Source: Lactonifactor sp050944855
GTDB lineage: Bacteria > Bacillota > Clostridia > Lachnospirales > Lachnospiraceae
Assembly: GCA_050944855.1 (NCBI GenBank)
Contig: JBMNRU010000005.1
Location: 1-64,000, forward strand
Length of the DNA: 64,000 bases
Direction of reading: 5' to 3'
The notes beneath the pieces are model-generated. The model made no database searches and had not been told where the DNA came from. It saw only the letters and a list, made by a program, of their open reading frames with translations. Numbering within the stretch: position 1 is the first letter of the stretch; every line of letters starts with the position of its first letter. This document shows positions 16,869 to 26,194 of this stretch, piece by piece. Made by a program: the position numbers and the translations under genes.

Positions 16869-18313
16869 GATTAGATGAACTGAGAAATGAATTACCCGAA
16901 GTGCCGGATTTGGTCCATACAAGGATCCTGGATGAGGTGGATAAACAGTTACAGGAAAATCAAAGGGTATCTATTTTTGAAAATAAAAAAAGAAGCTGGA
17001 ATCTGAGTCGTATGGCGGCAGCAGCGGCAGCCTGTGTATTGGCTGTTTCTACGGTTGCTTATGCGGGTACCAGGTTTTACCATATGTATTTGGAACAGCA
17101 GGGAAAATACAGTGTTGCAACCGGAATTGAAGGAAATGAGGAAAGCGAAACGATACAGCTGCCGAAAGAAGTACACGATCTTGAGATAAAGGCTGGTTAT
17201 ATTCCGGATGGAATGGAATGGAATGATGAATATAAACTGAGCTATGCAGATACACCATACCAGGGTGGAATCTCTATTTCGTCCGTATTGATGGATAAAA
17301 ACGATCTGGGCGCAGCTATGGTAGATACCGGTGTTATTGAAAGCGAAGAGCGAAACTTTGGAAATTATGAGGGAGTTTATCTCCGATATCTGGATTTGAA
17401 TGAGGATACATCTTTTAATCAGAGGATCTACATGCTTTGTCCGGAAGAGTATAGAGTGTTTACTATTTATGTTGGTGATGATGTGTCAAAAGAAGATGCC
17501 GTAAAATTTGCTGAAAATCTTGTCATTACAGAGAAAGAGGAGATGCTTGAAACAGAGGGATTATATACATGGAGTGACTTGGTAAATCCGGAAGAGGCGG
17601 GTGAGGATTCCGCTGATGTTACCGCTGTGGCTGATACAAAACTGCCCGTACATCAGATCGGCGATACCGTTACCTTGAAGGCCAGTGGTGAGGATAAAGA
17701 CGGCAATTTTATTACGGATGGCAAGATCACGGCTAAGGTTGACAGCGTACAGATAACGGATGACCTGAAATTGATGGAAGGGAAAGAAATACCTGAAGAA
17801 TGGAAAGCTGCTGTCGGCAGTGATGGACGATTGGTAAAAAACAATCTTTCTTATGTAAAATCCGGTGACGGAGTAGAGACACTGGATCAGGTAGTGAAGG
17901 AGGAAAGCGTAAATCAGAAACTTGTGTATGCGAAAGTTACTTATACGAATGATACGGATGAGGAGATAAATCATATGTTATACATGGGTTCTATTATGCT
18001 GATGAAACATGAAGACGGTAAATATCAGGTTTATAACGCAGAAGAAGAGTCCGGTGATGGGTATGATTATGTAATAGGAGACGGCGCCGCACATGCAGGC
18101 GAAATGACCTACTGCAGCGTGAAAGAAGACTATGGGAACGGTGGAAATTATATCACTTCGTTAAAGCCTGGAGAGAGTATGGAAGTAGAAATGGCATGGA
18201 TCGTCAATGAAAATAATCTTAAGGATATGTATTTGAACTTGAATGGCTATGGCGGTACGTACAGTATCGAAGACTCTGATCTGGAAACAGGGGTTGTATA
18301 TATAGGGGAATAG
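16865..18313 (+). CDS. Anti-sigma-like membrane protein with DUF4179-type domain
   Basis: 482 residues with a cytoplasmic N-terminus of about 60 residues (MRLDELRNELPEVPDLVHTR, the sigma-binding position in such proteins). One membrane segment follows at about 60-78 (MAAAAAACVLAVSTVAYA), then a ~400-residue extracytoplasmic part. The outer part resembles DUF4179 proteins in its first half; the second half (KLVYAKVTYTNDTDEEINHML...SLKPGESMEVEMAWIVNE) looks like a DUF5643/DUF4352-type beta fold. It overlaps the sigma remnant by 4 nt, so it was the cognate partner. With the sigma gene split it may have lost its promoter. Confidence 0.78.
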   Translation: MRLDELRNELPEVPDLVHTRILDEVDKQLQENQRVSIFENKKRSWNLSRMAAAAAACVLAVSTVAYAGTRFYHMYLEQQGKYSVATGIEGNEESETIQLPKEVHDLEIKAGYIPDGMEWNDEYKLSYADTPYQGGISISSVLMDKNDLGAAMVDTGVIESEERNFGNYEGVYLRYLDLNEDTSFNQRIYMLCPEEYRVFTIYVGDDVSKEDAVKFAENLVITEKEEMLETEGLYTWSDLVNPEEAGEDSADVTAVADTKLPVHQIGDTVTLKASGEDKDGNFITDGKITAKVDSVQITDDLKLMEGKEIPEEWKAAVGSDGRLVKNNLSYVKSGDGVETLDQVVKEESVNQKLVYAKVTYTNDTDEEINHMLYMGSIMLMKHEDGKYQVYNAEEESGDGYDYVIGDGAAHAGEMTYCSVKEDYGNGGNYITSLKPGESMEVEMAWIVNENNLKDMYLNLNGYGGTYSIEDSDLETGVVYIGE

Positions 18314-18314
18314 A

Positions 18315-18350
18315 AAAAAGGCCGATCACAGAAATGTGGTCGGTCTTTTC
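18315..18350 (+). terminator. Intrinsic terminator after the DUF4179 gene
   Basis: GGCCGATCAC (18320-18329) pairs with GTGGTCGGTC (18336-18345), with G-U pairs, then TTTTCC. An A-run lies before it. Confidence 0.75.
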
Positions 18351-18429
18351 CTCTGTTTATTATCTGTTACTTATGATATACTTACCGGTAAACAGGCAGT
18401 GAGTGTTATCGGACGGAGGAATAAAAGAT

Positions 18430-20226
18430 ATGGCAGTTATAGGGATTGATCTGGGGACAACAAATTCCCTTGGTGCAGTTTGTAAGGATGGAAATGTAGA
18501 GCTGATTCCCAATCGTTTTGGATCATTTCTTACGCCGAGCGTGGTGAGTGTGATGGAAGATGGAAGTATTGTAACAGGTGAGATCGCAAAGGAACGCCTG
18601 GTTACGCATCCGGAGAATACGGCGGCATCTTTTAAAAAGGATATGGGGACGGAGCGGAAGTTTCGTTTAGGAAAACAAACGTTTCTTCCGGAAGAATTAA
18701 GTAGCTTTATTGTGCGTTCCATTGTGGATGATGCGCGGGATTATCTGAAAGAAGAAATCGAAGAAGTCATTATATCGGTACCGGCATATTTTCACGATAA
18801 GCAGCGTGTGGCAACGAAAAGAGCCGGTGCGCTTGCCGGAGTTACCGTGAAACGAATTATAAATGAGCCCAGTGCGGCAGCGATGGCCTCTTACTTTGAT
18901 ACCAGTGAAGAAAAGCTGTTCCTGGTATTTGATTTTGGAGGCGGGACACTGGACGTTTCCATTGTAGACTGTTTTGATACCATAGTAGAAATCTTATCCG
19001 TAGCAGGTGATAATCGTCTTGGAGGAGACAATTTTCATGAGATTATGGCAGAGAACTTTTTACAGGAACATGAATTGCAGAAAAACGGGATCACTGCCAA
19101 GGAATATGCAATCCTGTTAAAGCAGGCAGAGCGATGCAAACGAAAACTTTCAGAAGAAGAAACGGCGGTCATGTCCTTATCTGTTTCCGGAAAAGTATAT
19201 CAGAGCCAGTATACCAATCAGCGGCTTATGGAAGAAAGCGGTGCCATATTAAATCGTATAAAAAAGGTATTGAGTCATGCCCTGAAGGATGGCAATTTGA
19301 GTGTACAGGATATTGACGCTGTTATTTTAGCGGGCGGTTCCAGTAAGATGCCATTGATTCAGTCCTACATACAGCATTTATTTGGCAGGATACCAATGGC
19401 AGTGGGACATTGTGATGAGTTGATCGCGAGAGGGCTTGGGATCATATGTGCTGTGAAAGAACGCAGAGAAGAAGTAAAGGATTATGTTTTGACGGATATC
19501 TGCCCGTTCACCCTTGGTACAGATACTTATAATGAAGCAGATCCGGATCACTCTTATATGTCTCCCATTATTGAGCGAAATACCGTATTGCCCTGTTCCC
19601 GCGTGAGACGGTATTATACAGCAGGGAATAATCAAAAGAAGATAGATTTCAGGATTTTGCAGGGTGAGCATACCTATGCGGATGACAACCTTCAGCTTGG
19701 TTTTATGAGTATTGCGGTACCAAAGAAAAAGCGGGGAGAGGAGTCTGTTGATGTAAGGTTTACTTATGATATCAATGGTATTTTAGTCGTAGATGCAACG
19801 GTGGTATCTACCGGCCAGCGTGTCACAAAAGTGGTTTCTCAGAATATGGATGATGCAGAAATCGAGGGAAGAATGGAGCAGCTTGAAAAATTAAAAGTAC
19901 ATCCGAAGGATTTATCAGAAAATAAACTGGTTTTGGAGAGAATGGAAGCATGCTATGAAGAAGCCGCTCCGGATTTGAGAGAACAATTACAATCTTATAT
20001 CCGATATTTTGAGTATTTGCTGTCCAGACAGGATCCGCGTCCCATTGCAAGATACAGAAACTATTTAGAACAGATTCTTGAGCAGCTGGAAGAGTATGAT
20101 CCTTTTGCTCCGCGTATGGAATTTCAGGATTATCAGGAAGAATGGGATGAGGATGAGACCCAAGAGGAAGAAGGACAGGAAGAATTTGATGAGTTGCAGG
20201 GGGGAGAGAAGAAATGGACCAGTTAA
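18430..20226 (+). CDS. Hsp70-family (DnaK-like) chaperone, non-canonical paralogue
   Basis: ATP-dependent chaperone of 598 residues from ATG 18430 (GGAGGA 9 nt upstream). The ATPase domain is complete: GIDLGTTNS, FDFGGGTLDVSIVDCFD and VILAGGSSKMP. A beta-sandwich substrate domain follows at about 345-500 (TDICPFTLGTDTYNE...INGILVVDATVVSTGQRVTKVV), then a short helical, acidic tail ending EWDEDETQEEEGQEEFDE. It is shorter and more diverged than housekeeping DnaK, and grpE and hrcA are absent nearby. It overlaps the J-protein gene by 13 nt, so the two probably work as a dedicated pair. Confidence 0.88.
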   Translation: MAVIGIDLGTTNSLGAVCKDGNVELIPNRFGSFLTPSVVSVMEDGSIVTGEIAKERLVTHPENTAASFKKDMGTERKFRLGKQTFLPEELSSFIVRSIVDDARDYLKEEIEEVIISVPAYFHDKQRVATKRAGALAGVTVKRIINEPSAAAMASYFDTSEEKLFLVFDFGGGTLDVSIVDCFDTIVEILSVAGDNRLGGDNFHEIMAENFLQEHELQKNGITAKEYAILLKQAERCKRKLSEEETAVMSLSVSGKVYQSQYTNQRLMEESGAILNRIKKVLSHALKDGNLSVQDIDAVILAGGSSKMPLIQSYIQHLFGRIPMAVGHCDELIARGLGIICAVKERREEVKDYVLTDICPFTLGTDTYNEADPDHSYMSPIIERNTVLPCSRVRRYYTAGNNQKKIDFRILQGEHTYADDNLQLGFMSIAVPKKKRGEESVDVRFTYDINGILVVDATVVSTGQRVTKVVSQNMDDAEIEGRMEQLEKLKVHPKDLSENKLVLERMEACYEEAAPDLREQLQSYIRYFEYLLSRQDPRPIARYRNYLEQILEQLEEYDPFAPRMEFQDYQEEWDEDETQEEEGQEEFDELQGGEKKWTS

Positions 20227-21377
20227 CAGCATATCAGATTTTGAGGCTTGAGCCGGGAAGTTCTCCAGAAGAGATCAAAACGGCATATGCCCGGTTGTCG
20301 AAAGAGTTTCACCCGGAAGAACATCCGGAAGAATTTCAGCAGATACATGAAGCGTATACTACTCTGACGCGGGGAGCAAGACGAGGCGATCGTCGGCATG
20401 CAGTGCGAAATGAAGTACAAAATGCAGTGCGCGACGAAGTACGAAATGAAGTGCGCAACGAAGTACAAAATGAAGTGCGCAACGAAATACAAAATGCAGT
20501 GCGTAACGAAGTACATGAGATTGATCCGCCAAAGCAGGAATCAAATCCAAGACGGCAGGAAAATTTAACGGAAAATTTGGAGGAAAACAGCAGTACCTAT
20601 CGTTTTGAGGAGGCGATAGAAAACGCACAGGAAAACAGGAAAGAGAAGGAAAGTGCGTATGATTTTGAGGATACCCTTGAAAAAGCGCAGGAAGAAGAGC
20701 GAAGAAAGGATCATCAGCTCACATTACAGGCATTAGCCGAGATGGAACTATTGTTATCGGTACAGTATAGAAATAAAACAAAGTTGTTTCGTGAGTTTTT
20801 CCGCAAAGAAAAATATCAGAAAATCTTAAAAGGACAGGAATTTCTGCTGCAGTTATCCCAATGGCTTACAGAGACAAAGCTGAAAAAAACCATTTATGAC
20901 GTTATGATCGACTATTATCGTCTGCGGGGATTGGATCCAAAAGCATTAACACCGGAAGCGGCGGCACTGTATCGGGTCTTGGATGACAAGCGTGGGATGC
21001 GTGCAAAACAAAAGGAAAATGCATATTATGCGATTCCGGCGGGAATTTTTGTAGGACTTCGAAGTGCATTGCGAGGCGGAGCAGACGCCACCGTTACATT
21101 TGCAGTACTGGCTATAGGAGTTATTATTGCCATATTGGGAATGTGGGGATACCGAAAATTATATGAAAATCACAGCAGTATCTTTTCTCAGACGATCATT
21201 GCGCTGGCAGTGATGGTGATTCAGATTATTGCTCTGTTTTCGGATATGTATGCACCGGCTCTGGGAGTGGACGGAGGATTGGTTGCTTCGGTTCTGATAT
21301 TCTGTGCGGCGGGGATCTGGCTGCTTGTATTGGGAATTGCAGCCATTCTGGTCAAAATAAAAAACCGCCATTGTTAA
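20214..21377 (+). CDS. Membrane-anchored J-domain protein paired with the Hsp70
   Basis: 387 residues. Residues 1-50 form a J-domain (TAYQILRLEPGSSPEEIKTA...EEFQQIHEAYTTL), but the HPD tripeptide that triggers Hsp70 ATPase is HPE (KEFHPEEHPEE). Residues about 62-101 are tandem tetrapeptides of the type EVRN/EVQN encoded by a 12-nt repeat. A charged helical linker and a helical domain follow, then about four hydrophobic segments from residue ~275 to the end. Hsp70 would thus be recruited to the membrane. No zinc-finger or C-terminal DnaJ domain is present. Substrate unknown. Confidence 0.8.
   Translation: MDQLTAYQILRLEPGSSPEEIKTAYARLSKEFHPEEHPEEFQQIHEAYTTLTRGARRGDRRHAVRNEVQNAVRDEVRNEVRNEVQNEVRNEIQNAVRNEVHEIDPPKQESNPRRQENLTENLEENSSTYRFEEAIENAQENRKEKESAYDFEDTLEKAQEEERRKDHQLTLQALAEMELLLSVQYRNKTKLFREFFRKEKYQKILKGQEFLLQLSQWLTETKLKKTIYDVMIDYYRLRGLDPKALTPEAAALYRVLDDKRGMRAKQKENAYYAIPAGIFVGLRSALRGGADATVTFAVLAIGVIIAILGMWGYRKLYENHSSIFSQTIIALAVMVIQIIALFSDMYAPALGVDGGLVASVLIFCAAGIWLLVLGIAAILVKIKNRHC
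20400..20519 (+). repeat. 12-nt tandem repeat inside the J-protein gene
   Basis: Ten consecutive 12-nt units such as GAAGTACAAAAT, GAAGTGCGCAAC and GCAGTGCGTAAC, all in frame, encode four-residue units [E/A]V[R/Q][N/D]. Units are similar but not identical, which points to past slippage or unequal exchange followed by drift. Confidence 0.85.
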
Positions 21378-21426
21378 TAAGAGTCTAAAATTAGACGTTT
21401 CAGAGTCTTTTCACCGATTTTCTTTC

Positions 21427-21455
21427 TTGAAAAGGCCTAAATCCTATGATATGAT
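21427..21455 (+). promoter_or_regulatory. Promoter of the cobalamin operon
   Basis: TTGAAA (21427-21432), 17-nt spacer, TATGAT (21450-21455), just upstream of the riboswitch. Close to a sigma-A consensus. Confidence 0.65.
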
Positions 21456-21479
21456 AAATCGTAGTAAAGAATACCCTGA

Positions 21480-21690
21480 CGGGATAAAATAATTGCATAA
21501 ATTCAGATTGGAAAGGAAACAGGTGCAAGTCCTGTGCAAGTCCGTTACTGTAAAGCCAGATACTTACCTTCTGAATGATCGATACGCCGCGGCAACCGGT
21601 GGAAGCGAGAAAAAAGAGTCTGTTGTCATTGATAATAGGCTCTTTCCTAATCTTATCAGGAGATTTATCGCAAAAGATCTGCCTGCCGGG
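21480..21690 (+). promoter_or_regulatory. Cobalamin riboswitch of the cbi operon (short form)
   Basis: The core at 21501-21576 is closed by ATTCAGA pairing with TCTGAAT. Inside are AGGAAACAGGTGCAAGTCCTG, TCCGTTACTGT and AGCCAGATACTTACC, which match the conserved cobalamin-riboswitch blocks. The outer domain with the GCCACTG block is not evident, so it resembles the smaller class II type. A hairpin AAAGAGTCT/AGGCTCTTT (21613-21645) follows without a T-run. Control is therefore more likely at ribosome access before cbiD (inference). Confidence 0.8.
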
Positions 21691-21717
21691 AATCGGATGT
21701 GAGTGTTGGAGAAAGAT

Positions 21718-22887
21718 ATGGAACATAAAACAGGGATAGAGTCCTATTACACCATGAAAAATAATAAAAAACTTCGTTTTGGCTACACGACGGGAACCTG
21801 TGCGGCAGCGGCAGCGAAAGCGGCTGTCCGGATGCTGCTGACGAAACAGCGTGTGGAAACGATTCCACTGATGACGCCGAAAGGAATTCTTCTGGATCTG
21901 GAGATCCTGGATATTTCCTGTACAGATGAGATGGTCAGCTGTGCGGTAAAAAAAGATGGGGGAGATGATCCGGATGCGACCAATGGAATCTGTATTTACG
22001 CTGCGGTATCAAAAACTTCTCAGCCGGGAGTGACCATTGACGGAGGCCGGGGAGTAGGCAGGATCACTAAAAAAGGGCTGGAACAGCCGGTGGGAAGTGC
22101 GGCGATCAACCGTGTGCCGAGGCAGATGATTACCGAGGCCGTGACGGAAATCTGTGAAGCATGTGATTATGAAGGCGGTATTTCCGTTGTCATATCCATT
22201 CCGGAAGGAGAGACCATCAGTACCAAAACCTTTAATCCCCGTCTGGGAATTGAGGGCGGTATTTCTGTATTGGGAACGTCAGGTATCGTGGAGCCCATGA
22301 GCGAAGCTGCATTGATTCAGACCATTCGGGTTGAAATGCAGCAGCGTGTGGAAAACGGCGCTGAGTATCTTTTGGTTACGCCGGGAAATTATGGCGCAGC
22401 ATATCTGCGGGAACATATGGATATAGATTTTGAACAGAATATGAAATGCAGCAACTATGTGGGAGAGACGATCGATATGGCCATGGAGATGGGCGTGAAG
22501 GGAATCCTGTTTATCTCTCACGTGGGCAAATTTATCAAAGTTGCAGCGGGTATTATGAATACCCATTCTCACAATGCGGATGCCAGGGCAGAGATTATAG
22601 CTTCCAACGCATTGCGTGCCGGAGCCGAAGCAGATACGGCCAGGGCGATTCTTCAGACGAATACCACGGATGAAGCGATTCAGATCCTGAAGGAACAGGG
22701 AATTCTTCAGGAAACGATGAATGAGATTATGGAACGGATTCTGTATTATTTGAATTTTCGTTCTTATCATGGAATGTTGATGGGGGCCATTATATTTTCC
22801 AATGAACATGGCTACCTGGGTCAGACAGACCATGTAGAAGAATTAATAGAAAAGATAGAACAACAAAAAGAAGATAAAGGAGAATGA
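21718..22887 (+). CDS. cbiD: CbiD, cobalt-precorrin-5B C1-methyltransferase
   Basis: Methylates C1 of cobalt-precorrin-5B in the anaerobic corrin ring pathway. From ATG 21718 (GGAG 6 nt upstream) the protein has 389 residues. It has the N-terminal signature LRFGYTTGTCAAAAAKAAV, then VTIDGGRGVGRITKKGLEQPVG and a central RLGIEGGISVLGTSGIVEPMSEAA, all typical of CbiD. A later ATG (21754) would also give a plausible start. First gene behind the riboswitch. Cytoplasmic. Confidence 0.95.
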   Translation: MEHKTGIESYYTMKNNKKLRFGYTTGTCAAAAAKAAVRMLLTKQRVETIPLMTPKGILLDLEILDISCTDEMVSCAVKKDGGDDPDATNGICIYAAVSKTSQPGVTIDGGRGVGRITKKGLEQPVGSAAINRVPRQMITEAVTEICEACDYEGGISVVISIPEGETISTKTFNPRLGIEGGISVLGTSGIVEPMSEAALIQTIRVEMQQRVENGAEYLLVTPGNYGAAYLREHMDIDFEQNMKCSNYVGETIDMAMEMGVKGILFISHVGKFIKVAAGIMNTHSHNADARAEIIASNALRAGAEADTARAILQTNTTDEAIQILKEQGILQETMNEIMERILYYLNFRSYHGMLMGAIIFSNEHGYLGQTDHVEELIEKIEQQKEDKGE

Positions 22888-22890
22888 GAC

Positions 22891-23577
22891 ATGAGTGGAA
22901 AGTTATACGGACTTGGCGTGGGACCGGGGGATCCGGAATTATTGACGCTGAAAGCACTGCGTCTGATAAAAGAAAGTGATGTGATTGCGGTTCCAGGTGA
23001 AAGTGCAGTAGACAGTATTGCCTATCAGATTGTAAAGGGCGCGTACCCTGAGCTGGATAAAAAGCAGCTGTTGGCAGTTCCTATGCCGATGACAAAGGAT
23101 GCGGCTCTTTTGGAAGCAAGCCATGAGAAGGGAGCCAGACTGGTGGAAGAACAGCTGGAAGCGGGAAAACAGGTGGCATTTTTAACCCTGGGAGATCCTA
23201 CGGTATATTCTACCTATCTGTATGTACATAAACGAGTGCAGGCAAGAGGTTATGAGGTAGAGATCGTGAGCGGCATTACCTCATTTTGCGCAGTAGCGGC
23301 ACGACTGAATATAGGCCTTGTAGAAAAGGCAGAGCCGCTGCACGTAATTCCGGCTTCTTATCAGATCGAGGATGCGCTGAAGCTTCCGGGTACGAAAGTT
23401 CTGATGAAAGCAGGAAAGAAAATGGCGGTTGTAAAAGAGACATTAAGAGAGATGGGAGCCTGTGCGGTTATGATTGAAAACTGCGGTATGGAGAATGAGA
23501 AGGTTTACCGTACTGTGGAAGAGATTCCGGAGACAGCAGGTTATTATTCTCTGATTATAGTAAAAGAGAAAGAATAA
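22891..23577 (+). CDS. cbiL: CbiL, cobalt-factor II / precorrin-2 C20-methyltransferase
   Basis: SAM-dependent methylation of C20, the first step after cobalt insertion. The 228 residues have the tetrapyrrole-methylase fold: N-terminal GLGVGPGDPELLTLKALRLI, central VAFLTLGDPTVYSTYLYVHK and EIVSGITSFCAVAARLNI. The VGPGDPE...TLGDPTVYST pattern and the size separate it from CbiF and CbiH. ATG follows GGAG closely; it lies 3 nt after cbiD. Confidence 0.94.
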   Translation: MSGKLYGLGVGPGDPELLTLKALRLIKESDVIAVPGESAVDSIAYQIVKGAYPELDKKQLLAVPMPMTKDAALLEASHEKGARLVEEQLEAGKQVAFLTLGDPTVYSTYLYVHKRVQARGYEVEIVSGITSFCAVAARLNIGLVEKAEPLHVIPASYQIEDALKLPGTKVLMKAGKKMAVVKETLREMGACAVMIENCGMENEKVYRTVEEIPETAGYYSLIIVKEKE

Positions 23578-23591
23578 AGGAGAGAGTGCAA

Positions 23592-24356
23592 ATGATACAT
23601 TTTGTTGGAGCGGGCTCAGGTGCCCCGGATTTAATAACGGTTCGCGGAAAAAAATATTTGGAAGAGGCGGATGTGATTATCTATGCCGGATCTTTGGTAA
23701 ATCCTCAGCTGCTTACCTATGCGAAAGAAGGATGCAGTATTTATAACAGCGCGAAGATGACACTGGAAGAGGTACTGGAGGTTATGGATCAGGCAGAACA
23801 GGAAGGCAAGATGACAGTACGTCTCCATACGGGAGATCCCAGCCTGTATGGCGCCATCAGAGAACAGATGGATGTGTTGGATGAAAAGGGAGTTTCTTAT
23901 GATTATACGCCGGGAGTTAGTTCCTTCTGCGGAGCAGCCTCTGCATTGAATCTGGAATACACGCTTCCCAATGTTTCCCAGAGCGTGATCATTACCCGTA
24001 TGGCCGGAAGAACTCCGGTGCCGGAAAAAGAGAGTATTGAATCTTTTGCAGCACATCATGCGACCATGGTAGTATTTTTAAGTACCGGTATGCTGGAAGA
24101 ATTAAGCCGCAGATTAATAGAAGGCGGATATGAAGCAGATACACCGGCCGCTATTGTGTATAAGGCAACCTGGGAAGATGAGAAGACCTTCGTTTGTACG
24201 GTAGGTACTCTGGCGCAGACAGCTGCAGAAAATAATATTACAAAAACAGCGTTAATGATTATTGGGGATGTTGTGGCACATTCTCACTATGAACGGTCCA
24301 AATTATATGATCCCGGATTCACCACAGAATTCCGTGTGGGAACGGATCAGCAGTAA
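23592..24356 (+). CDS. cbiF: CbiF, cobalt-precorrin-4 C11-methyltransferase
   Basis: SAM-dependent methylation of C11. The 254 residues begin IHFVGAGSGAPDLITVRGKK, with the methylase motifs VRLHTGDPSLYGAIREQMD, DYTPGVSSFCGAASALN and SVIITRMAGRTPVPEKES, which are typical of CbiF/CobM. I use ATG 23592, preceded by AAGGAGAG; a GTG 6 nt earlier is in frame but closer to the ribosome site. Tightly spaced in the cbi operon. Confidence 0.95.
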   Translation: MIHFVGAGSGAPDLITVRGKKYLEEADVIIYAGSLVNPQLLTYAKEGCSIYNSAKMTLEEVLEVMDQAEQEGKMTVRLHTGDPSLYGAIREQMDVLDEKGVSYDYTPGVSSFCGAASALNLEYTLPNVSQSVIITRMAGRTPVPEKESIESFAAHHATMVVFLSTGMLEELSRRLIEGGYEADTPAAIVYKATWEDEKTFVCTVGTLAQTAAENNITKTALMIIGDVVAHSHYERSKLYDPGFTTEFRVGTDQQ

Positions 24357-24366
24357 AGAGGATAGT

Positions 24367-25470
24367 ATGAAAATAGCAGTAATTAGCTTTAGCCAGTCAG
24401 GCTATAAGCTGGGTGAAAAGCTCTATGGGAAACTGACTGATGCGGGGCATGAGGTGCGTACCTATACAAAAAGTAAGCATACCGAAAACATGGCAGATGA
24501 GCTGCGGCTGGAAGAATCGGTGTCTGACGGGAAGGCATTGCCATGTACGGAGTCGGTAACCACTTCTCTTTCCGTCTGGACCGGCGAACAGTTTCAGTGG
24601 TCAGATGCCATTGTATTTATTGGAGCCTGCGGGATTGCCATTCGGAGCATTGCCCCGTTTGTAAAGAGCAAGAAGCTGGATCCGGCAGTGGTTGTCATGG
24701 ACGAACAGGGAAAGTTTTCGATTTCTCTGCTGTCCGGACATATCGGCGGGGCCAACGAACTGGCTCATGAACTGGCAGAAATGACGGGGGCCATACCGGT
24801 TGTGACAACGGCTACGGATTTGAATCAGAAGTTTGCAGTAGATGTTTTTGCAAAAAAGAATGACCTTTCTATTTCGGATATGGTGTTTGCGAAAGAGGTA
24901 TCGGCGGCACTGGTGGCCGGAAAAGAAGTCGGATTTTATAGTGAATATCCCTGGACGGGCAGTCTGCCGGATGGTCTGAAGCTCTGGGAAGAGGAGGAGC
25001 CGAAGCGGGAACTGGGGATTTATATTGGAAGCAGTTATGCGAACCGTCCCTTTGTACATACGCTGTATCTGATTCCCCGGACGATAGTGATGGGAATCGG
25101 CTGCCGAAAAGGGACAGAAAAAGAAAAGATTGAACGGATTGTACACAAGGTATGTGAAGAAGAACTCATTCCTTCTGCTGCCATAGAAAAGGTGGTCAGT
25201 ATTGATCTGAAAAAGGAGGAGAGAGGACTTCTGGAATACTGTAAAGAGCGAGATCTTCCCTTTATTACTTATACGAAAGAGGAATTGGAAGCGGTAAGCG
25301 GAAACTTTTCCGGATCGGAATTTGTGCGGTCTGTGGCAGGTGTGGATAATGTCTGTGAGCGCAGTGCCGTATTGGGAAGTGACGGTGGAAGGATCCTGAG
25401 AAAAAAATATGCAGAAGATGGCGTGACGGTAGCGTTAGCCATAAAGAAATGGAGTGTGGAATTTGAATAA
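24367..25470 (+). CDS. cbiG: CbiG, cobalt-precorrin-5A hydrolase
   Basis: Opens the delta-lactone of cobalt-precorrin-5A and releases acetaldehyde. The 367-residue protein starts MKIAVISFSQSGYKLGEKL (AGAGG upstream; the frame extends earlier but overlaps cbiF). The N-terminal/central domain has IVFIGACGIAIRSIAPF and LSGHIGGANELAHELA. The C-terminal domain begins VMGIGCRKGTEKEKIERIVH and ends ERSAVLGSDGGRILRKKYAEDGVTVALA, both family signatures. It overlaps cbiH by 8 nt. Confidence 0.95.
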   Translation: MKIAVISFSQSGYKLGEKLYGKLTDAGHEVRTYTKSKHTENMADELRLEESVSDGKALPCTESVTTSLSVWTGEQFQWSDAIVFIGACGIAIRSIAPFVKSKKLDPAVVVMDEQGKFSISLLSGHIGGANELAHELAEMTGAIPVVTTATDLNQKFAVDVFAKKNDLSISDMVFAKEVSAALVAGKEVGFYSEYPWTGSLPDGLKLWEEEEPKRELGIYIGSSYANRPFVHTLYLIPRTIVMGIGCRKGTEKEKIERIVHKVCEEELIPSAAIEKVVSIDLKKEERGLLEYCKERDLPFITYTKEELEAVSGNFSGSEFVRSVAGVDNVCERSAVLGSDGGRILRKKYAEDGVTVALAIKKWSVEFE

Positions 25471-26194
25471 GTTATATGTAGTAGGAATTGGTCCGGGTGA
25501 ATATGAGCAGATGACGATTAAGGCTGCCAATGCGTTGAAAAGCAGTGATGTGATTATCGGTTATACCGTATATGTAGATTTGGTGAAAGAACATTTTCCC
25601 GGAAAAGAATTTTTGACAACACCGATGAAAAAGGAAGTAGACCGCTGTGTGATGGCATTTGAAGAGGCAAAAAAAGGAAAAGTAGTTTCCATGATCTGCA
25701 GCGGAGATGCAGGCGTGTATGGAATGTCAGGACTGATGTATGAAGTAGGCGTGAAGTATCCGGAGGTAGAACTGGAGATCATCCCCGGAGTTACCGCAGC
25801 GTTAGGCGGAGGCGCTGTGCTGGGAGCACCGTTGATCCACGATTTCTGTCTGATCAGTCTGAGCGATCTGCTGACCCCGTGGGAGAAAATTGAAGCGCGT
25901 CTTCTGCATGCTTCTCAGGCAGATTTTTCTATCTGTCTGTATAATCCGTCCAGTAAGAAACGTCATGATTATCTGGCAAAGGCCTGTGATCTGATGATGC
26001 AGTATAAAGCACCGGAAACGGTCTGCGGTATTGTGGGAAATATCGGACGCGATGGAGAAGACATGAAAGTAATGACTCTGAAGGAATTACGGGATACACC
26101 GGTAGATATGTTTACCACTGTATTTATAGGAAATTCACAGACGAAAAATATAGGCGGCAAGATGGTAACACCAAGAGGATATAAGAATGTGTAA
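25463..26194 (+). CDS. cbiH: CbiH, cobalt-factor III / precorrin-3B C17-methyltransferase
   Basis: Methylates C17 and contracts the ring. About 243 residues with KLYVVGIGPGEYEQMTIKAA, VSMICSGDAGVYGMSGLMYE and LEIIPGVTAALGGGAVLGAPL, the standard CbiH/CobJ motifs. The start is not an ATG: TTG at 25463 has GGAG 8 nt upstream, and GTG at 25454 is an alternative. Its stop overlaps the start of the next gene by 8 nt. Confidence 0.94.
   Translation: MNKLYVVGIGPGEYEQMTIKAANALKSSDVIIGYTVYVDLVKEHFPGKEFLTTPMKKEVDRCVMAFEEAKKGKVVSMICSGDAGVYGMSGLMYEVGVKYPEVELEIIPGVTAALGGGAVLGAPLIHDFCLISLSDLLTPWEKIEARLLHASQADFSICLYNPSSKKRHDYLAKACDLMMQYKAPETVCGIVGNIGRDGEDMKVMTLKELRDTPVDMFTTVFIGNSQTKNIGGKMVTPRGYKNV

Noticed and set aside
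20400..20519. Possible CRISPR or other non-coding array
   Set aside because: The 12-nt units are contiguous, in frame and have no spacers; they encode a tetrapeptide array in the J-protein.
25463..26194. Missing start codon in cbiH as a sign of damage
   Set aside because: TTG with a well-placed GGAG, full length and intact motifs argue for a normal gene with a rare start.
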